DNA of 28,040 bases, taken from the NCBI GenBank assembly GCA_002450255.1, contig DJYW01000007.1, positions 18,013 through 46,052 on the forward strand. Reading direction: 5' to 3'. Under the pieces are notes generated by a model. The model ran no database searches. It saw nothing but the letters and a program-made list of their open reading frames with translations, and was not told where the DNA came from. The position numbers and the translations under genes were made by a program. The stretch's first letter is position 1. Every line of letters begins with the position of its first letter. The DNA comes from Gammaproteobacteria bacterium UBA6968. Its GTDB lineage: Bacteria > Pseudomonadota > Gammaproteobacteria > Pseudomonadales > Azotimanducaceae. This document shows positions 17,441 to 26,163 of this stretch, piece after piece.

Positions 17441-18768
17441 GATGACGACCTCTCGGAGGTAGCGGACTGCGCGGCCTCATTCGAGTCCGTTATGGCAGGT
17501 TCGTTAACTTCAAAATCTTCTAGCGCATAAATCCGTTTGAGCACTGCAAGCATGTCGTTTTGATTCTCTGCAGAGGCTTCACGCAATGCGACGGTGGGTG
17601 CATGAATCAGTTTATTGCTGAGATTATTGCTGAGTTGCGCGAGCACCTCGGTGGCGTCTTTGCCTTGATCTAGCTGCCGCAGCGCTTTCGTCAGCTCCTG
17701 TTCGCGAATTCCATCCGCTTGAGCTCGAAATGCCTTGAGCAGAGCTTGGCCGCGTTTGCGCTGCTTCTCTAACCAGAACTGGTTGGCTCCGTGCACAACA
17801 AAGCGTTCCGCAAGCTTCGCTTCGGACGCTCGCTGTTCTCGGTTGGCTTCAACGATTTGGGTCAGATCATCTATCGAATAAAGATACACATCCGGTAAGT
17901 CACCGACGCCTTCCTCGATGTCTCTGGGTACAGCGATATCGACCATAAAGATAGGTTTGCGGCGACGTTGTTTGATTGCGTTTTCTACCGTGCCCTTGCC
18001 CAATACCGGAAGATTGCTTCCTGTCGATGCAATGACTACATCAAATTCTGCGAGCCGATCGGCAACGTCGATCAATTGCATTGCGTCGGCATTGAATCTT
18101 TCCGCGACATTCTGTGCATTCGTCAATGTTCGGTTGGCGATGGCTATTTGGCCGATGCGTTGGCCGGTAAGATGATCAGCAACCAGGCTGATCGTTTCGC
18201 CGGCGCCCAACAACAGCGCTTTTTTGCTGTTTAGGTCTGAAAAGATTTTTTTGGCTAGGCTAACCGCGGCGTAGGCGACGGACACTGGGTTGCGACCAAT
18301 CTGCGTTTCGCTGCGCACGGCTTTGGCGGTCTGCAAAACGATTCGAGACAACAGGTCGAGTTCCGATCCCAGCGTTCCGGCTGCGCGAGCCACGCCAAAA
18401 GCGGTTTTCACCTGGCCCATAATCTGTGGTTCGCCCAATACTTGTGAATCCAGTCCTGAAGCGACGCGAATCATGTGGCGAGCTGCTTCCTGATCCCAAT
18501 AGCAGTAACTTGCGCCTTCTAATTCCGCTCTCTCAATGGGATAGTGAACCGCGAGCCAATCACTCAACGCGGCATCGGTATCAGCGCTGGTGACGCAGTA
18601 AAATTCAGTACGATTGCAGGTTGAGACGACGGCTACTTCGCTGACGCTGGGAACTTGTTTCAATAAAGCGTCCAGTACAGAGCCCAGCGCATCGTCGGTA
18701 AAAGCGATGCGCTCGCGCAACTCCACTGGAGCGGTTCTGTAATTTAAGCCAAAGGCCAGAATGCTCAT
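17437..18768 (-). CDS. hemA: Glutamyl-tRNA reductase
   Basis: HemA reduces glutamyl-tRNA to glutamate-1-semialdehyde, the first committed step of C5-pathway haem synthesis. The 443-residue product shows [18 protein letters not shown] at the N-terminus, the catalytic cysteine in [22 protein letters not shown], the NADPH-binding [16 protein letters not shown] and the helical dimerisation region at the C-terminus ([14 protein letters not shown]). ATG 18768 gives the family start ([11 protein letters not shown]); the frame extends ten codons further without support. It has an extended Ser/Glu-rich tail after about residue 420. It leads the hemA-prfA-prmC-moeB operon and is divergent from lolB. 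Confidence 0.96.
   Translation of the reverse strand: MSILAFGLNYRTAPVELRERIAFTDDALGSVLDALLKQVPSVSEVAVVSTCNRTEFYCVTSADTDAALSDWLAVHYPIERAELEGASYCYWDQEAARHMIRVASGLDSQVLGEPQIMGQVKTAFGVARAAGTLGSELDLLSRIVLQTAKAVRSETQIGRNPVSVAYAAVSLAKKIFSDLNSKKALLLGAGETISLVADHLTGQRIGQIAIANRTLTNAQNVAERFNADAMQLIDVADRLAEFDVVIASTGSNLPVLGKGTVENAIKQRRRKPIFMVDIAVPRDIEEGVGDLPDVYLYSIDDLTQIVEANREQRASEAKLAERFVVHGANQFWLEKQRKRGQALLKAFRAQADGIREQELTKALRQLDQGKDATEVLAQLSNNLSNKLIHAPTVALREASAENQNDMLAVLKRIYALEDFEVNEPAITDSNEAAQSATSERSSS
17448..17453 (-). promoter_or_regulatory. Shine-Dalgarno that decides the prfA TTG start
   Basis: Read on the minus strand, AGAGGT ends 7 bases before the TTG at 17440 and lies inside the hemA coding end. 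The downstream ATG at 17422 has no such site. Confidence 0.7.
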
Positions 18769-18938
18769 GGTCACAAGCCGAAACAAAGATTTGAACAATG
18801 ATACCAGAATGCGCCAGAAGCAATTAAGACAACTATGCTGTTTCCTGGGTCGCGTCGCGACGCGCTTTTGTCTCGATTTGAATGCGCAAAAGGGTGTGTC
18901 TGAGCACAGGCATCGGGCTGCGAGTGAGGGTTCGAGTC

Positions 18939-19555
18939 ATGCATTTTGCGTCGCTGTCAGTGTTGGTTGCAAAACGCTTTGCGAAGCAGCGCGACCTTTT
19001 TATTGGGTTTTTTTTGCCTGCGTGGTGACCGGGCTCGCAGGCTGCAATCTGGTAAAACCACCCGCGTCCGATGCAGTGCCCCTCTTGTCGGGAGATTTTT
19101 TAGCAAACGGTAGGTTAGCGATAAAAGACCCGGAGCAATCCCTATCCGCGCGCTTTCGCTGGCAGCAAATCGGTGATCGATATGTCATCAATATTTGGAG
19201 CGTTTGGGGCCAGGGGCAGCTTACCTTGACCGGCAATTCCATGGATATGACGGTGAAGCGAGGTGAAGAAGTTTTGGGTAATGGTCCGCCGGAGGTGGTC
19301 ATGACGCGGTTTTTGGGTTGGAGTTGGCCGGTCAGTGCGTTGCCACTTTGGTTGCAAGGTAAACCATTAGCGCAACACCCTTTCTCGCCGCCATTGTTGG
19401 ATGAGGCAGACCGCATTATAGAGTTTAGACAATTTGACTGGTTGTTAGGCTTCGACCGGTTCGTCCAGCGAGGTTCTGAGGCGCTGCCTAGTCGAATCAA
19501 ATTGCAGCGTGGCGAGCAATCTTTGCGAATTATCGTGACCGACTACGCGAGCTAA
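18939..19555 (+). CDS. lolB: Outer-membrane lipoprotein LolB, signal peptide split by an apparent frameshift at T8
   Basis: LolB is the outer-membrane acceptor that takes lipoproteins from LolA and inserts them. The mature part is clear: lipobox LAGC, then LLSGDFLANGRLAI, SARFRWQQ, WGQGQLTLTG and GWSWPVSALPLWLQGKP. The problem is the start. The body frame has no credible start nearby; its ATGs (18761, 18767, 18809) would add a long improbable N-terminus. ATG 18939, with GAGGG 8 bases upstream, opens a basic n-region (LVAKRFAKQRDLF) in the +1 frame and stops at 19028. A -1 shift at the eight T (19008-19015) joins it to FFFACVVTGLAGC, giving a textbook lipoprotein signal and a 205-residue protein, the usual LolB length. 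Sequencing error, slippage or true frameshift cannot be told apart here. Confidence 0.85.
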
Positions 19556-19599
19556 GACTGTCACGCGAGACCAGCGCTTAAGACAATTATGAATGAAGT

Positions 19600-19629
19600 T
19601 TGACAGTAGCCAGCGGTATCCGGAAAATA
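19600..19629 (+). promoter_or_regulatory. Candidate sigma-70 promoter for tRNA-Gln
   Basis: A perfect -35 TTGACA at 19600-19605 is followed after 18 bases by AAAATA (19624-19629) and a GC-rich discriminator (GCGC), a pattern typical of stable-RNA promoters. It lies about 70 bases before the tRNA. The -10 is poor, so this is a prediction. Confidence 0.35.
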
Positions 19630-19701
19630 TGCGCTCTTTGATCGTCGGGCTGTAGGTATCGACCGCAACAACAACCGGGCGCAACATCGATTAACACGTT
19701 T

Positions 19702-19776
19702 TGGGGTGTCGCCAAGCGGTAAGGCACCGGGTTTTGATCCCGGCATGCGCAGGTTCGAATCCTGCCACCCCAGCCA
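19702..19776 (+). tRNA. tRNA-Gln (anticodon TTG)
   Basis: The 75-base gene folds as a standard cloverleaf. The acceptor arm is TGGGGTG paired with CACCCCA, and CCA is encoded. The anticodon stem CCGGG/CCCGG encloses loop TTTTGAT with anticodon TTG at 19734-19736, and the T arm contains GGTTCGAATCC. It closely resembles E. coli glnU. Its place between lolB and prs is usual in pseudomonads, although there ispE also lies before the tRNA. Confidence 0.97.
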
Positions 19777-20026
19777 TATTTTTGTCTCATGTATTTCGTC
19801 TTATATTTTTTGGCTCGCATTGAGTCGAACGATGTCATCAGACGCCCATGCAGATGCTGTTAGGATTCGACGCAAGGTGATTTTGCCACCGAGGGATATG
19901 CGTTATGGCCGACTGCAAAGACTCGGCACAATTGGGGATTCGGTTAGACATGTCGCAAGACGTGAATCGGATTAAGGTTGCCTAAGAAAATCTACGCGAA
20001 ACCCGTAGTGATGGTGGGGATAGTCG
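19777..20026 (+). other. Leader region upstream of prs
   Basis: These 250 bases between tRNA-Gln and prs contain no ORF I can support. A small stem (CTACG-N7-CGTAG, 19992-20008) precedes the prs ribosome binding site (GGGGA). Co-transcription of tRNA and prs is possible, as no terminator is visible. Confidence 0.4.
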
Positions 20027-20971
20027 ATGGCAAAGCTGATGCTTTTTTCTGGTGGGTCAAACTTTGGACTTGCGACGCGCGTGGCTAAGCAGTTAAGCGT
20101 GGAGCTAGGGCATGCTGATGTCGGTCGATTTAGCGATGGCGAAGTAACCGTGGAACTGCACGAAAATGTCCGCGGTCAAGATGTCTTTTTAATGCAGTCC
20201 ACCTGTGCGCCGACCAACGATAACATTATGGAACTTATGATCATGGCGGACGCGCTGCACCGCGCTTCTGCTCAACGCGTCACTGCAGTGGTTCCCTATT
20301 TTGGTTATGCCCGACAGGATCGCCGCCCACGCTCCGCTCGTGTTGCGATTAGCGCCAAGGTCGTAGCAGATATGATTGGTAGTGTCGGTATAGACCGCAT
20401 CCTGACAGTAGATTTGCACGCAGATCAAATTCAGGGCTTCTTTAACATCCCGGTGGATAACATATACGGCTCGCCGGTACTGGTAGATCACATTTTATCG
20501 CAACGATATGCAGACCCAATCGTCATTTCGCCTGATGTTGGTGGCGTAGTCAGAGCACGCGCTATTGCCAAGCAAATCGATGATCTGGAGCTTGCCATCA
20601 TCGATAAGCGCAGACCTCAAGCCAACGAGTCTCGCGTGATGAATGTTATTGGCGATGTGACTAACAAGACCTGCATTATAGTGGATGACATTGTCGATAC
20701 TGCTGGAACCCTCTGCACTGCAGCGGAAGCGTTGAAAGAAGAAGGGGCTAAGCAGGTGGTTTGCTACATTACACACCCAGTTTTGTCCGGTCCTGCTATC
20801 GAGCGAATCAACGCCTCACAAATCGATCGAATGGTGGTCACCGACACCATACCGCTGCACGAAGCAGCGAGAAAGTGCGAGAAAATAGAACAATTGAGTC
20901 TCGACCGTATTCTTGGCGAATCTATTCGTCGCGTTAGCAATGAAGAATCTATCAGCGCGCTTTTTCGATAG
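20027..20971 (+). CDS. prs: Ribose-phosphate pyrophosphokinase (PRPP synthetase)
   Basis: Prs makes phosphoribosyl pyrophosphate from ribose 5-phosphate and ATP for nucleotide, histidine, tryptophan and NAD synthesis. The 314-residue length is typical for class I enzymes. Motifs are [32 protein letters not shown], the flexible catalytic loop region [24 protein letters not shown], and the PRPP-binding loop [19 protein letters not shown] lies 6 bases before the ATG. It is followed by rplY after 155 bases. Confidence 0.97.
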   Translation: MAKLMLFSGGSNFGLATRVAKQLSVELGHADVGRFSDGEVTVELHENVRGQDVFLMQSTCAPTNDNIMELMIMADALHRASAQRVTAVVPYFGYARQDRRPRSARVAISAKVVADMIGSVGIDRILTVDLHADQIQGFFNIPVDNIYGSPVLVDHILSQRYADPIVISPDVGGVVRARAIAKQIDDLELAIIDKRRPQANESRVMNVIGDVTNKTCIIVDDIVDTAGTLCTAAEALKEEGAKQVVCYITHPVLSGPAIERINASQIDRMVVTDTIPLHEAARKCEKIEQLSLDRILGESIRRVSNEESISALFR

Positions 20972-21043
20972 CTGATTGCATAGTGCCATGGCTTACAAAT
21001 TAGATAGGCGCTGCGCTAAATAGAGCTGAATATAGAGAAATCG

Positions 21044-21070
21044 TTGGGTTGCAGCTGCGGCTCATACAAT
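21044..21070 (+). promoter_or_regulatory. Candidate promoter for rplY
   Basis: TTGGGT (21044-21049) and TACAAT (21065-21070) are separated by 15 bases, about 57 bases before the rplY start. The -10 is good, the spacing short; this is a weak prediction. Confidence 0.25.
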
Positions 21071-21126
21071 CGCGTGCAAAAGTTGGTCGCAGATTTTTGT
21101 ACGTTTCATAACCAGGAGCGAGAAAA

Positions 21127-21783
21127 ATGTCAGAACAAATTAAACTGACCGCAGAGCTCCGAGCTGACAAGGGGAAAGGTGCGAGCCGCCGCCTGCGTCG
21201 CTTGGAAAATAAAGTACCGGCTGTCATTTACGGGGGCCAACAAGAGCCTCAAGCGTTAAGCCTCAAAGACAACGAGCTTATCAATGCGATGCGCAATGAA
21301 GCGTTCTTTTCGCAGGTCATTGAACTGTCGGTTGATGGTAAGGAAGAACCAGTTGTCGTACGCGATATGCAGCGACACCCGGCGACTGAAAAAGTCGCCC
21401 ATATCGACTTCCTTCGTATTGATGCCAATGTCTCGATTAACGTGAGCGTACCGTTGCATTTCATCAATGAGGAATCATGTGTTGGTGTAAAGATCAGCGG
21501 TGGTACTTTGACTCACAATCTGACCGAGGTCGAAGTATCCTGTTTGCCTGATGCGTTGCCTGAATTTATTGAAGTCGATATGCAGGACCTTGAAGCGGGA
21601 TCTTCTGTCCACTTAAGCGATTTGGTTATTCCAGAGGGCGTTACCATTGTTGCTCTGAGTTTTGGCGAAGACCGCGACATCCCTGTTGCCAGCGTAACTG
21701 CTCGTAAAGGCGGTGGTAAGGACGAGGGCGATGAAAGCGCCGATGATGGCGAAGCAGCTGCAGATGGTGAAGCAGAGGAATAG
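21127..21783 (+). CDS. rplY: Large ribosomal subunit protein bL25, CTC type
   Basis: bL25 binds 5S rRNA in the 50S subunit. The 218-residue product is the long CTC form: an N-terminal L25 domain (LTAELRADKGKGASRRLRR, VPAVIYGG, LRIDANVSINVSVPLHF) and a C-terminal TL5 beta-domain (VEVSCLPDALPEFIEVDMQDLEAG, VHLSDLVIPEG). It ends in a Gly/Asp/Glu-rich acidic tail. The E. coli protein (94 residues) has only the first domain. AGGAG lies 8 bases before the ATG. The prs-rplY-pth-ychF order is widely conserved. Confidence 0.96.
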   Translation: MSEQIKLTAELRADKGKGASRRLRRLENKVPAVIYGGQQEPQALSLKDNELINAMRNEAFFSQVIELSVDGKEEPVVVRDMQRHPATEKVAHIDFLRIDANVSINVSVPLHFINEESCVGVKISGGTLTHNLTEVEVSCLPDALPEFIEVDMQDLEAGSSVHLSDLVIPEGVTIVALSFGEDRDIPVASVTARKGGGKDEGDESADDGEAAADGEAEE

Positions 21784-21790
21784 CCGCCAT

Positions 21791-21815
21791 TGTCAGCATA
21801 GGTCTTATGCTGGCA
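21791..21815 (+). promoter_or_regulatory. Hairpin in the rplY-pth intergenic region
   Basis: TGTCAGCATA and TATGCTGGCA form a 10-base inverted repeat with one mismatch around a GGTCT loop, beginning 8 bases after the rplY stop and ending 13 bases before the pth start. It has no T tract, so it is more likely an RNA-processing or mRNA-stability element than a terminator. Confidence 0.5.
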
Positions 21816-21828
21816 GGACGAGCACCTG

Positions 21829-22533
21829 ATGAGCAAACTCAAGCTGATTGTTGGGCTTGGCAACCCGGGTGCTCAGTACGATGCGACTCGACATAACGCA
21901 GGCGCCGAATGGCTGAAAACAATAGCTGATCAGGCGCAAATCCCTTTGGCCCTTGATCCTAAATTCAAAGGTTTACTTGGGCGCGGCACGGTTCTCGGTG
22001 TAGAACTTCGTCTATTAATACCGACTACTTACATGAACCGTAGCGGCGATTCTGTTGGCGCTTTGGCGCGTTACTACAAGATTGAGCCGCAAGAGATTTT
22101 GGTTGCTTACGATGAGGTCGCATTTGCCCCAGGAGTGGTTAAGTTGCGTCACGGTGGTGGCGATAATGGGCACAACGGCGTCAAAAGTGTTAGCTCTGGA
22201 CTAGGCGGGAAGGCGGAGTTCTATCGTTTACGAATTGGCGTAGGCCATCCTGGAGATAAGGCGCAAGTCGTCCATTACCTCACCGAACAGAAGCCGCCTT
22301 TAGTAGAGCGCGAATTGATTCAAAGTTCGCTCGTCTGGCCTGATCAACTTTTGTGCGACGTCGTTCACGGGCGCTGGCAAGCGGCGATAAATGCGCTTCA
22401 TGGCCGCGGAACAGAGCGCAAACCGTCTGGATCCTCGGATAACCAAGCCTACAAAAAAGATCAGCAAAAAGCCGAACATAGAATTAAAGAACGATCCGAA
22501 AACCAGGATAGCCCGCCATCGGCGCAATTGTAA
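21829..22533 (+). CDS. pth: Peptidyl-tRNA hydrolase with charged C-terminal tail
   Basis: Pth frees tRNA from peptidyl-tRNAs that drop off the ribosome. The conserved core shows [19 protein letters not shown] (with the catalytic-region histidine), [10 protein letters not shown], the aspartate in [11 protein letters not shown], and [14 protein letters not shown]. The core ends near ALHGRGTE (about residue 197), where E. coli Pth (194 residues) stops. The 234-residue product then carries about 37 extra residues rich in Lys, Gln, Glu and Ser, ending DSPPSAQL; this tail looks disordered and its role is unknown. The aspartate motif reads YDE rather than the common HDE. It lies 45 bases after rplY and 23 bases before ychF. 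Confidence 0.95.
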   Translation: MSKLKLIVGLGNPGAQYDATRHNAGAEWLKTIADQAQIPLALDPKFKGLLGRGTVLGVELRLLIPTTYMNRSGDSVGALARYYKIEPQEILVAYDEVAFAPGVVKLRHGGGDNGHNGVKSVSSGLGGKAEFYRLRIGVGHPGDKAQVVHYLTEQKPPLVERELIQSSLVWPDQLLCDVVHGRWQAAINALHGRGTERKPSGSSDNQAYKKDQQKAEHRIKERSENQDSPPSAQL

Positions 22534-22556
22534 TGACGTGACACGAGGAGAGCTCT

Positions 22557-23648
22557 ATGGGCTTTAAGTGCGGTATTGTTGGCCTGCCTAACGTGGGCAA
22601 ATCCACATTATTCAATGCGTTGACCCAAGCCGGGATCGACGCAGAAAATTTCCCCTTTTGCACCATTGAACCCAACACGGGAGTGGTGCCGGTCCCCGAC
22701 CCCAGATTGAACCAGTTAGCGGAAATCGTGACGCCTGATAAAATCATACCTGCCACCATGGAATTTGTTGATATTGCTGGATTAGTGGCGGGTGCGTCGA
22801 AAGGCGAAGGTCTTGGTAATCAATTTTTAGCACATGTTCGCGAAACAGACGCCATTGCGCACGTGGTGCGCTGCTTCGATGACGAGAATATTGTGCATGT
22901 TTCCGGCCGCGTTTCGCCAAGTGACGATATCGAAGTCATTGATACGGAGCTGGCGTTGGCCGACCTCGATACGTTAGAGCGAGTATTTGATAGGACTAAG
23001 CGGGTAGCGAACTCGGGTGACAAAGACGCGCGGGCGCTTCTTGCGATCCTCGAGCGCGTGCGGGTTGGATTGGATGAAGGGAAGCCAGTCCGCGGCCTAG
23101 AATTGTCGTCGGAAGATCAACTAGCTTTGCGAGAGTTTCATTTCATCACCGCGAAGCCGGTTCTCTATATCGCTAACGTCGCCGAAGACGGACTTTTCGA
23201 TAACCCGTTGGTGGACGAAGTGCAGGCGATTGCCGACCGCGAAGGGGCTCAAGTGGTGGTGGTTAGCAATAAAATCGAATCCGAGGTTGCTGAGTTGCCA
23301 GCTTTTGAGCGTGCCGAATTTTTGCAGGAGTTGAATTTGTCTGAACCCGGATTGGATCGTGTTATTCGTGGCGGATACCAGTTGCTCGGGCTGCAGCAGT
23401 ATTTTACCGCGGGCAAGCAAGAAGTCCGTGCTTGGACAATCCCGGTGGGGGCAAAGGCGCCGCAAGCGGCCGGTGTCATCCATACCGACTTCGCAAAGGG
23501 GTTTATCCGGGCTGAAGTGATTGCCTTTGACGATTACGTCTCCCTTGGCGGAGAGCAGGGCGCTAAGGATGCAGGCAAATGGCGTCTGGAAGGTAAAGAG
23601 TATGAGGTTGCCGACGGCGATGTGATGCACTTCCGTTTTAATGTTTAA
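22557..23648 (+). CDS. ychF: Redox-regulated ribosome-binding ATPase YchF
   Basis: YchF is an Obg-family P-loop NTPase that prefers ATP and binds the ribosome; in E. coli it affects oxidative-stress resistance. The 363-residue length is usual. Visible are the P-loop [15 protein letters not shown] at residues 9-23, switch segment [20 protein letters not shown], the SNKIE nucleotide-specificity motif in place of NKxD, and a C-terminal TGS domain ([33 protein letters not shown]). GAGGAG lies 6-7 bases before the ATG. It is the last gene of the plus-strand run and converges on the EF-G gene. Confidence 0.97.
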   Translation: MGFKCGIVGLPNVGKSTLFNALTQAGIDAENFPFCTIEPNTGVVPVPDPRLNQLAEIVTPDKIIPATMEFVDIAGLVAGASKGEGLGNQFLAHVRETDAIAHVVRCFDDENIVHVSGRVSPSDDIEVIDTELALADLDTLERVFDRTKRVANSGDKDARALLAILERVRVGLDEGKPVRGLELSSEDQLALREFHFITAKPVLYIANVAEDGLFDNPLVDEVQAIADREGAQVVVVSNKIESEVAELPAFERAEFLQELNLSEPGLDRVIRGGYQLLGLQQYFTAGKQEVRAWTIPVGAKAPQAAGVIHTDFAKGFIRAEVIAFDDYVSLGGEQGAKDAGKWRLEGKEYEVADGDVMHFRFNV

Positions 23649-23651
23649 CAC

Positions 23652-23992
23652 TGTCTCTTAAAGCCGGACAAGCAAAAAGGCTACCTAACAAACAGCGCCG
23701 GCTAGAAGTGTTTAAAAAAAAGTTCTTTTATTAAAGCGATCTTTTTTGGAAGGTGGCGCTTCTGGGAAAGAGCTATGCGCGAAAGAATTAGGTGCCCTGA
23801 AAGGGCGTCAAAGCCAAGAGGTAAGTAAATGAGCAAGGAAAGAAGCAAAAAAATAAGCAAGAAAAGAAGTTAGAAAAGAAGTCAGAAAAGATGCGGGGTA
23901 AAACCAGCAAAAGACCACGGTAGCAGCAAATCGGAACCCCCGCTTACTCTCCCACCGAAATGCTAAGCCCGCCCAATCAGAGTAGGGGAAGC
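23652..23992. other. ychF-fusA intergenic region with purine-rich repeats and basic mini-ORFs
   Basis: No gene of normal size is present. A 12-base unit AGAAAAGAAGTY repeats at 23860-23871 and 23872-23883, with a partial third copy at 23884. Two mini-ORFs abut: 23775-23828 (MRERIRCPERASKPRGK) and 23829-23873 (MSKERSKKISKKRS), the second behind AGAGG with 7-base spacing. T8/A8 and T6 runs lie near 23713-23752. There is no recognisable homology. Confidence 0.4.
23829..23966 (+). pseudogene. Possible degraded 45-codon basic ORF interrupted by an amber codon
   Basis: Starting from ATG 23829 behind AGAGG, the frame reads 14 Lys/Arg/Ser-rich codons, then TAG (23871-23873), then continues open for 30 more codons to TAA at 23964-23966, ending LTLPPKC. 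The stop falls in a 12-base repeat whose next copy has CAG (Gln) at the same place. A nonsense change in a small gene is one reading; low-complexity non-coding sequence is at least as likely. Confidence 0.2.
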
Positions 23993-24032
23993 AAAAAAGG
24001 CGCTCGGCCAGAGAGTTCTAACCGAGCGTTTT
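23993..24032. terminator. Bidirectional intrinsic terminator between ychF and fusA
   Basis: CGCTCGG (24001-24007) pairs with CCGAGCG (24022-24028) around a 14-base loop. On the minus strand the stem is followed by CC and six T (from 23993-23998), ending the fusA transcript; on the plus strand it is followed by TTTTAT. It sits 17 bases after the fusA stop, between converging genes. Confidence 0.85.
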
Positions 24033-24048
24033 ATCTTTGCGGCAGTGT

Positions 24049-26133
24049 CTAGCTGGCTGCTTTTCTTTCTTTCACTTCCTGAATGACTTGGTCTGCAACA
24101 TTGCTCGGACATGGGGAGTAATGCGAGAACTCCATCGAGAATTGGCCACGGCCAGAGGTCATGGTGCGCAAGTCGCCGATATAACCAAACATTTCAGATA
24201 GCGGACAGTCTGCTTTAACGCGGACGCCGGTAATGCCAGCTTCTTGTGATTTGATCATGCCGCGGCGGCGGTTAAGATCGCCAATCACATCACCTACGTG
24301 GTCATCAGGTGTGTATACATCCACTTTCATGATCGGTTCCAGCAGCTGCGGTCCAGCTTTCGGCACGGTCTGTCTGTACGCAGCCTTCGCAGCTAACTCG
24401 TAAGCGATTGCGGAGGAGTCAACCGGGTGGAAGCCGCCGTCCGTAAGGGTGACTTTCACGTCTAACAATGGGAACCCGGCGAGTGTGCCTTCGTCCATAG
24501 AAACGCCAAAGGCTTTTTCAACCGCTGGCCAGAATTCGCGTGGCACGTTACCGCCGGTTACCGTCGACTCGAACTCGTAACCGCTACCAGTTTCGCCTGG
24601 CTCAACAATATAGTCGATTTTAGCGAACTGCCCAGAACCACCGGTTTGCTTCTTATGCGTATAAGTGTCTTCGATACGTTGGGTAATGGTTTCACGATAA
24701 GCAACCTGTGGCCGACCGACATCGACGTCAATGCCGTGTGTGCGCTTGAGAATGTCGACTTTAATATCCAGGTGAAGCTCACCCATGCCGCGCATAATGG
24801 TCTCGCCGGATTCTTCGTCTGTTTCAACATAGAACGAGGGATCTTCCTGAACCATCTTGGAAAGAGCGATGCCCATCTTTTCCGCTCCTGCTTTGTCGCG
24901 CGGCGCGATAGCGACGGAAATAACCGGGTCAGGGAACACCATCGGCTCAAGTGTCGCAGGCTTGTTCGGGTCACATAGCGTGTGGCCGGTCTGCGTGTTT
25001 TTCATGCCTAGCAAAGCCACGATATCGCCAGCCTGCGCTGCATCTAATTCTTCACGAGAGTCCGCGTGCATCTCAACGATACGACCAATCCGCTCGGTTT
25101 TTCCGGTATAGGTATTGAGGACTGTATCGCCTTTTTTGAGAGTGCCCGAATAAATGCGGGTAAACGTCAGGGCGCCATAGCGGTCATCCATAATTTTGAA
25201 CGCTAGCGCGCGTAATGGGGCGTCAGGATCAACTGCTGCAGTTTCACCGGTTTCATTACCTTCCAAGTCAACTTCCGGCTGTGGGTCGACTTCTGTTGGG
25301 TTGGGTAGATAATCAACTACCGCATTCAGCACAAGCTGAATGCCTTTGTTTTTAAACGCAGATCCGCAGTAGGTTGGGAAAAAGTCTAGTGCAATGGTGC
25401 CTTTGCGAATGCAGCGCTTAATATCTTCCACGCTTGGTTCTTCACCTTCTAGATAGGCTTCCATTAAGTCGTCGTCTTGCTCAAGGGCAGTCTCGATCAG
25501 CGCTTCGCGATACTCGGCTACTTTGTCCTTCATATTTTCTGGAACGTCCTTGACCTCGTAGGCTTCCGGGTCGCCGCTGTCGTCCCAAATCCATGCCTTT
25601 TCGGTAAGAAGGTCAACCATGCCGGTAAACTCGTCCTCTATGCCGATTGGTAGCACCATAACCAAAGGGTTGGCGCCCAGTACGTCGCGGACCTGTTTTA
25701 CAACACGATAGAAATCCGCACCTAGACGGTCCAGTTTGTTAACGAAAATAATCCGCGATACTTCGGATTCGTTTGCATAACGCCAGTTTGTTTCAGACTG
25801 TGGCTCTACGCCGCCGGAACCGCAGAATACTCCGACGCCACCATCTAACACTTTCAATGAGCGGTAGACTTCAATGGTGAAATCAACGTGTCCTGGGGTA
25901 TCAATGATGTTGAGGCGATGATCAGCCCAGGTGCAGCTGGTGGCTGCAGACTGAATGGTTATGCCGCGCTCTTGCTCCTGCTCCATAAAATCAGTTGTCG
26001 CAGCGCCATCATGTACTTCGCCGATTTTGTGAATTTTGCCGGTTAGCTTGAGGATGCGTTCTGTGGTGGTGGTTTTCCCCGCATCAACGTGAGCAAAGAT
26101 ACCGATGTTGCGGTAGCGGTTGAGGTCTTTCAT
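24049..26133 (-). CDS. fusA2: Elongation factor G, FusA2-like paralogue
   Basis: EF-G is the GTPase that drives ribosomal translocation and, with RRF, ribosome recycling. The 694-residue product has all domains: P-loop [15 protein letters not shown] (residues 14-28), [27 protein letters not shown], domain II ([24 protein letters not shown]), domain IV ([17 protein letters not shown]) and domain V ([17 protein letters not shown] [28 protein letters not shown]). Its start ([26 protein letters not shown]), [21 protein letters not shown] and [13 protein letters not shown] ending match the second EF-G of Vibrio, Shewanella and Pseudomonas better than the str-operon copy. It stands alone here, without rpsL, rpsG or tuf, so another fusA is expected elsewhere. 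Confidence 0.9.
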   Translation of the reverse strand: MKDLNRYRNIGIFAHVDAGKTTTTERILKLTGKIHKIGEVHDGAATTDFMEQEQERGITIQSAATSCTWADHRLNIIDTPGHVDFTIEVYRSLKVLDGGVGVFCGSGGVEPQSETNWRYANESEVSRIIFVNKLDRLGADFYRVVKQVRDVLGANPLVMVLPIGIEDEFTGMVDLLTEKAWIWDDSGDPEAYEVKDVPENMKDKVAEYREALIETALEQDDDLMEAYLEGEEPSVEDIKRCIRKGTIALDFFPTYCGSAFKNKGIQLVLNAVVDYLPNPTEVDPQPEVDLEGNETGETAAVDPDAPLRALAFKIMDDRYGALTFTRIYSGTLKKGDTVLNTYTGKTERIGRIVEMHADSREELDAAQAGDIVALLGMKNTQTGHTLCDPNKPATLEPMVFPDPVISVAIAPRDKAGAEKMGIALSKMVQEDPSFYVETDEESGETIMRGMGELHLDIKVDILKRTHGIDVDVGRPQVAYRETITQRIEDTYTHKKQTGGSGQFAKIDYIVEPGETGSGYEFESTVTGGNVPREFWPAVEKAFGVSMDEGTLAGFPLLDVKVTLTDGGFHPVDSSAIAYELAAKAAYRQTVPKAGPQLLEPIMKVDVYTPDDHVGDVIGDLNRRRGMIKSQEAGITGVRVKADCPLSEMFGYIGDLRTMTSGRGQFSMEFSHYSPCPSNVADQVIQEVKERKAAS

Positions 26134-26134
26134 T

Positions 26135-26163
26135 GATTTTCTCTGGACTGGATTTTCTCTGGA
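26135..26163 (-). repeat. Duplicated 13-base element over the fusA2 ribosome binding site
   Basis: On the minus strand TCCAGAGAAAATC occurs twice, 16 bases apart (26151-26163 and 26135-26147), just before the ATG at 26133. The nearer copy supplies the AGAG Shine-Dalgarno at about 7-base spacing. A local duplication of the ribosome binding site is seen directly; any effect on translation is inference. Confidence 0.7.

Noticed and set aside
18761..18938. Long N-terminal extension of LolB from ATG 18761, 18767 or 18809
   Set aside because: It has no Shine-Dalgarno, lies over the hemA start region, and reads as unlikely protein; the +1-frame ATG 18939 gives a proper signal peptide.
19587..19838. 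Minus-strand ORF with the segment GGRIRTCACRDQNPVPYRL
   Set aside because: This is the reverse complement of the tRNA-Gln gene, a known source of spurious protein annotations.
23655..23700. AGCCGG/CCGGCT inverted repeat after ychF as a terminator
   Set aside because: The loop is about 30 bases and no T tract follows directly; the stem at 24001-24028 is much better.
24558..24978. Long ORFs overlapping fusA2 in other frames
   Set aside because: They are shadows of a highly conserved EF-G coding sequence, with low-quality composition and no family match.
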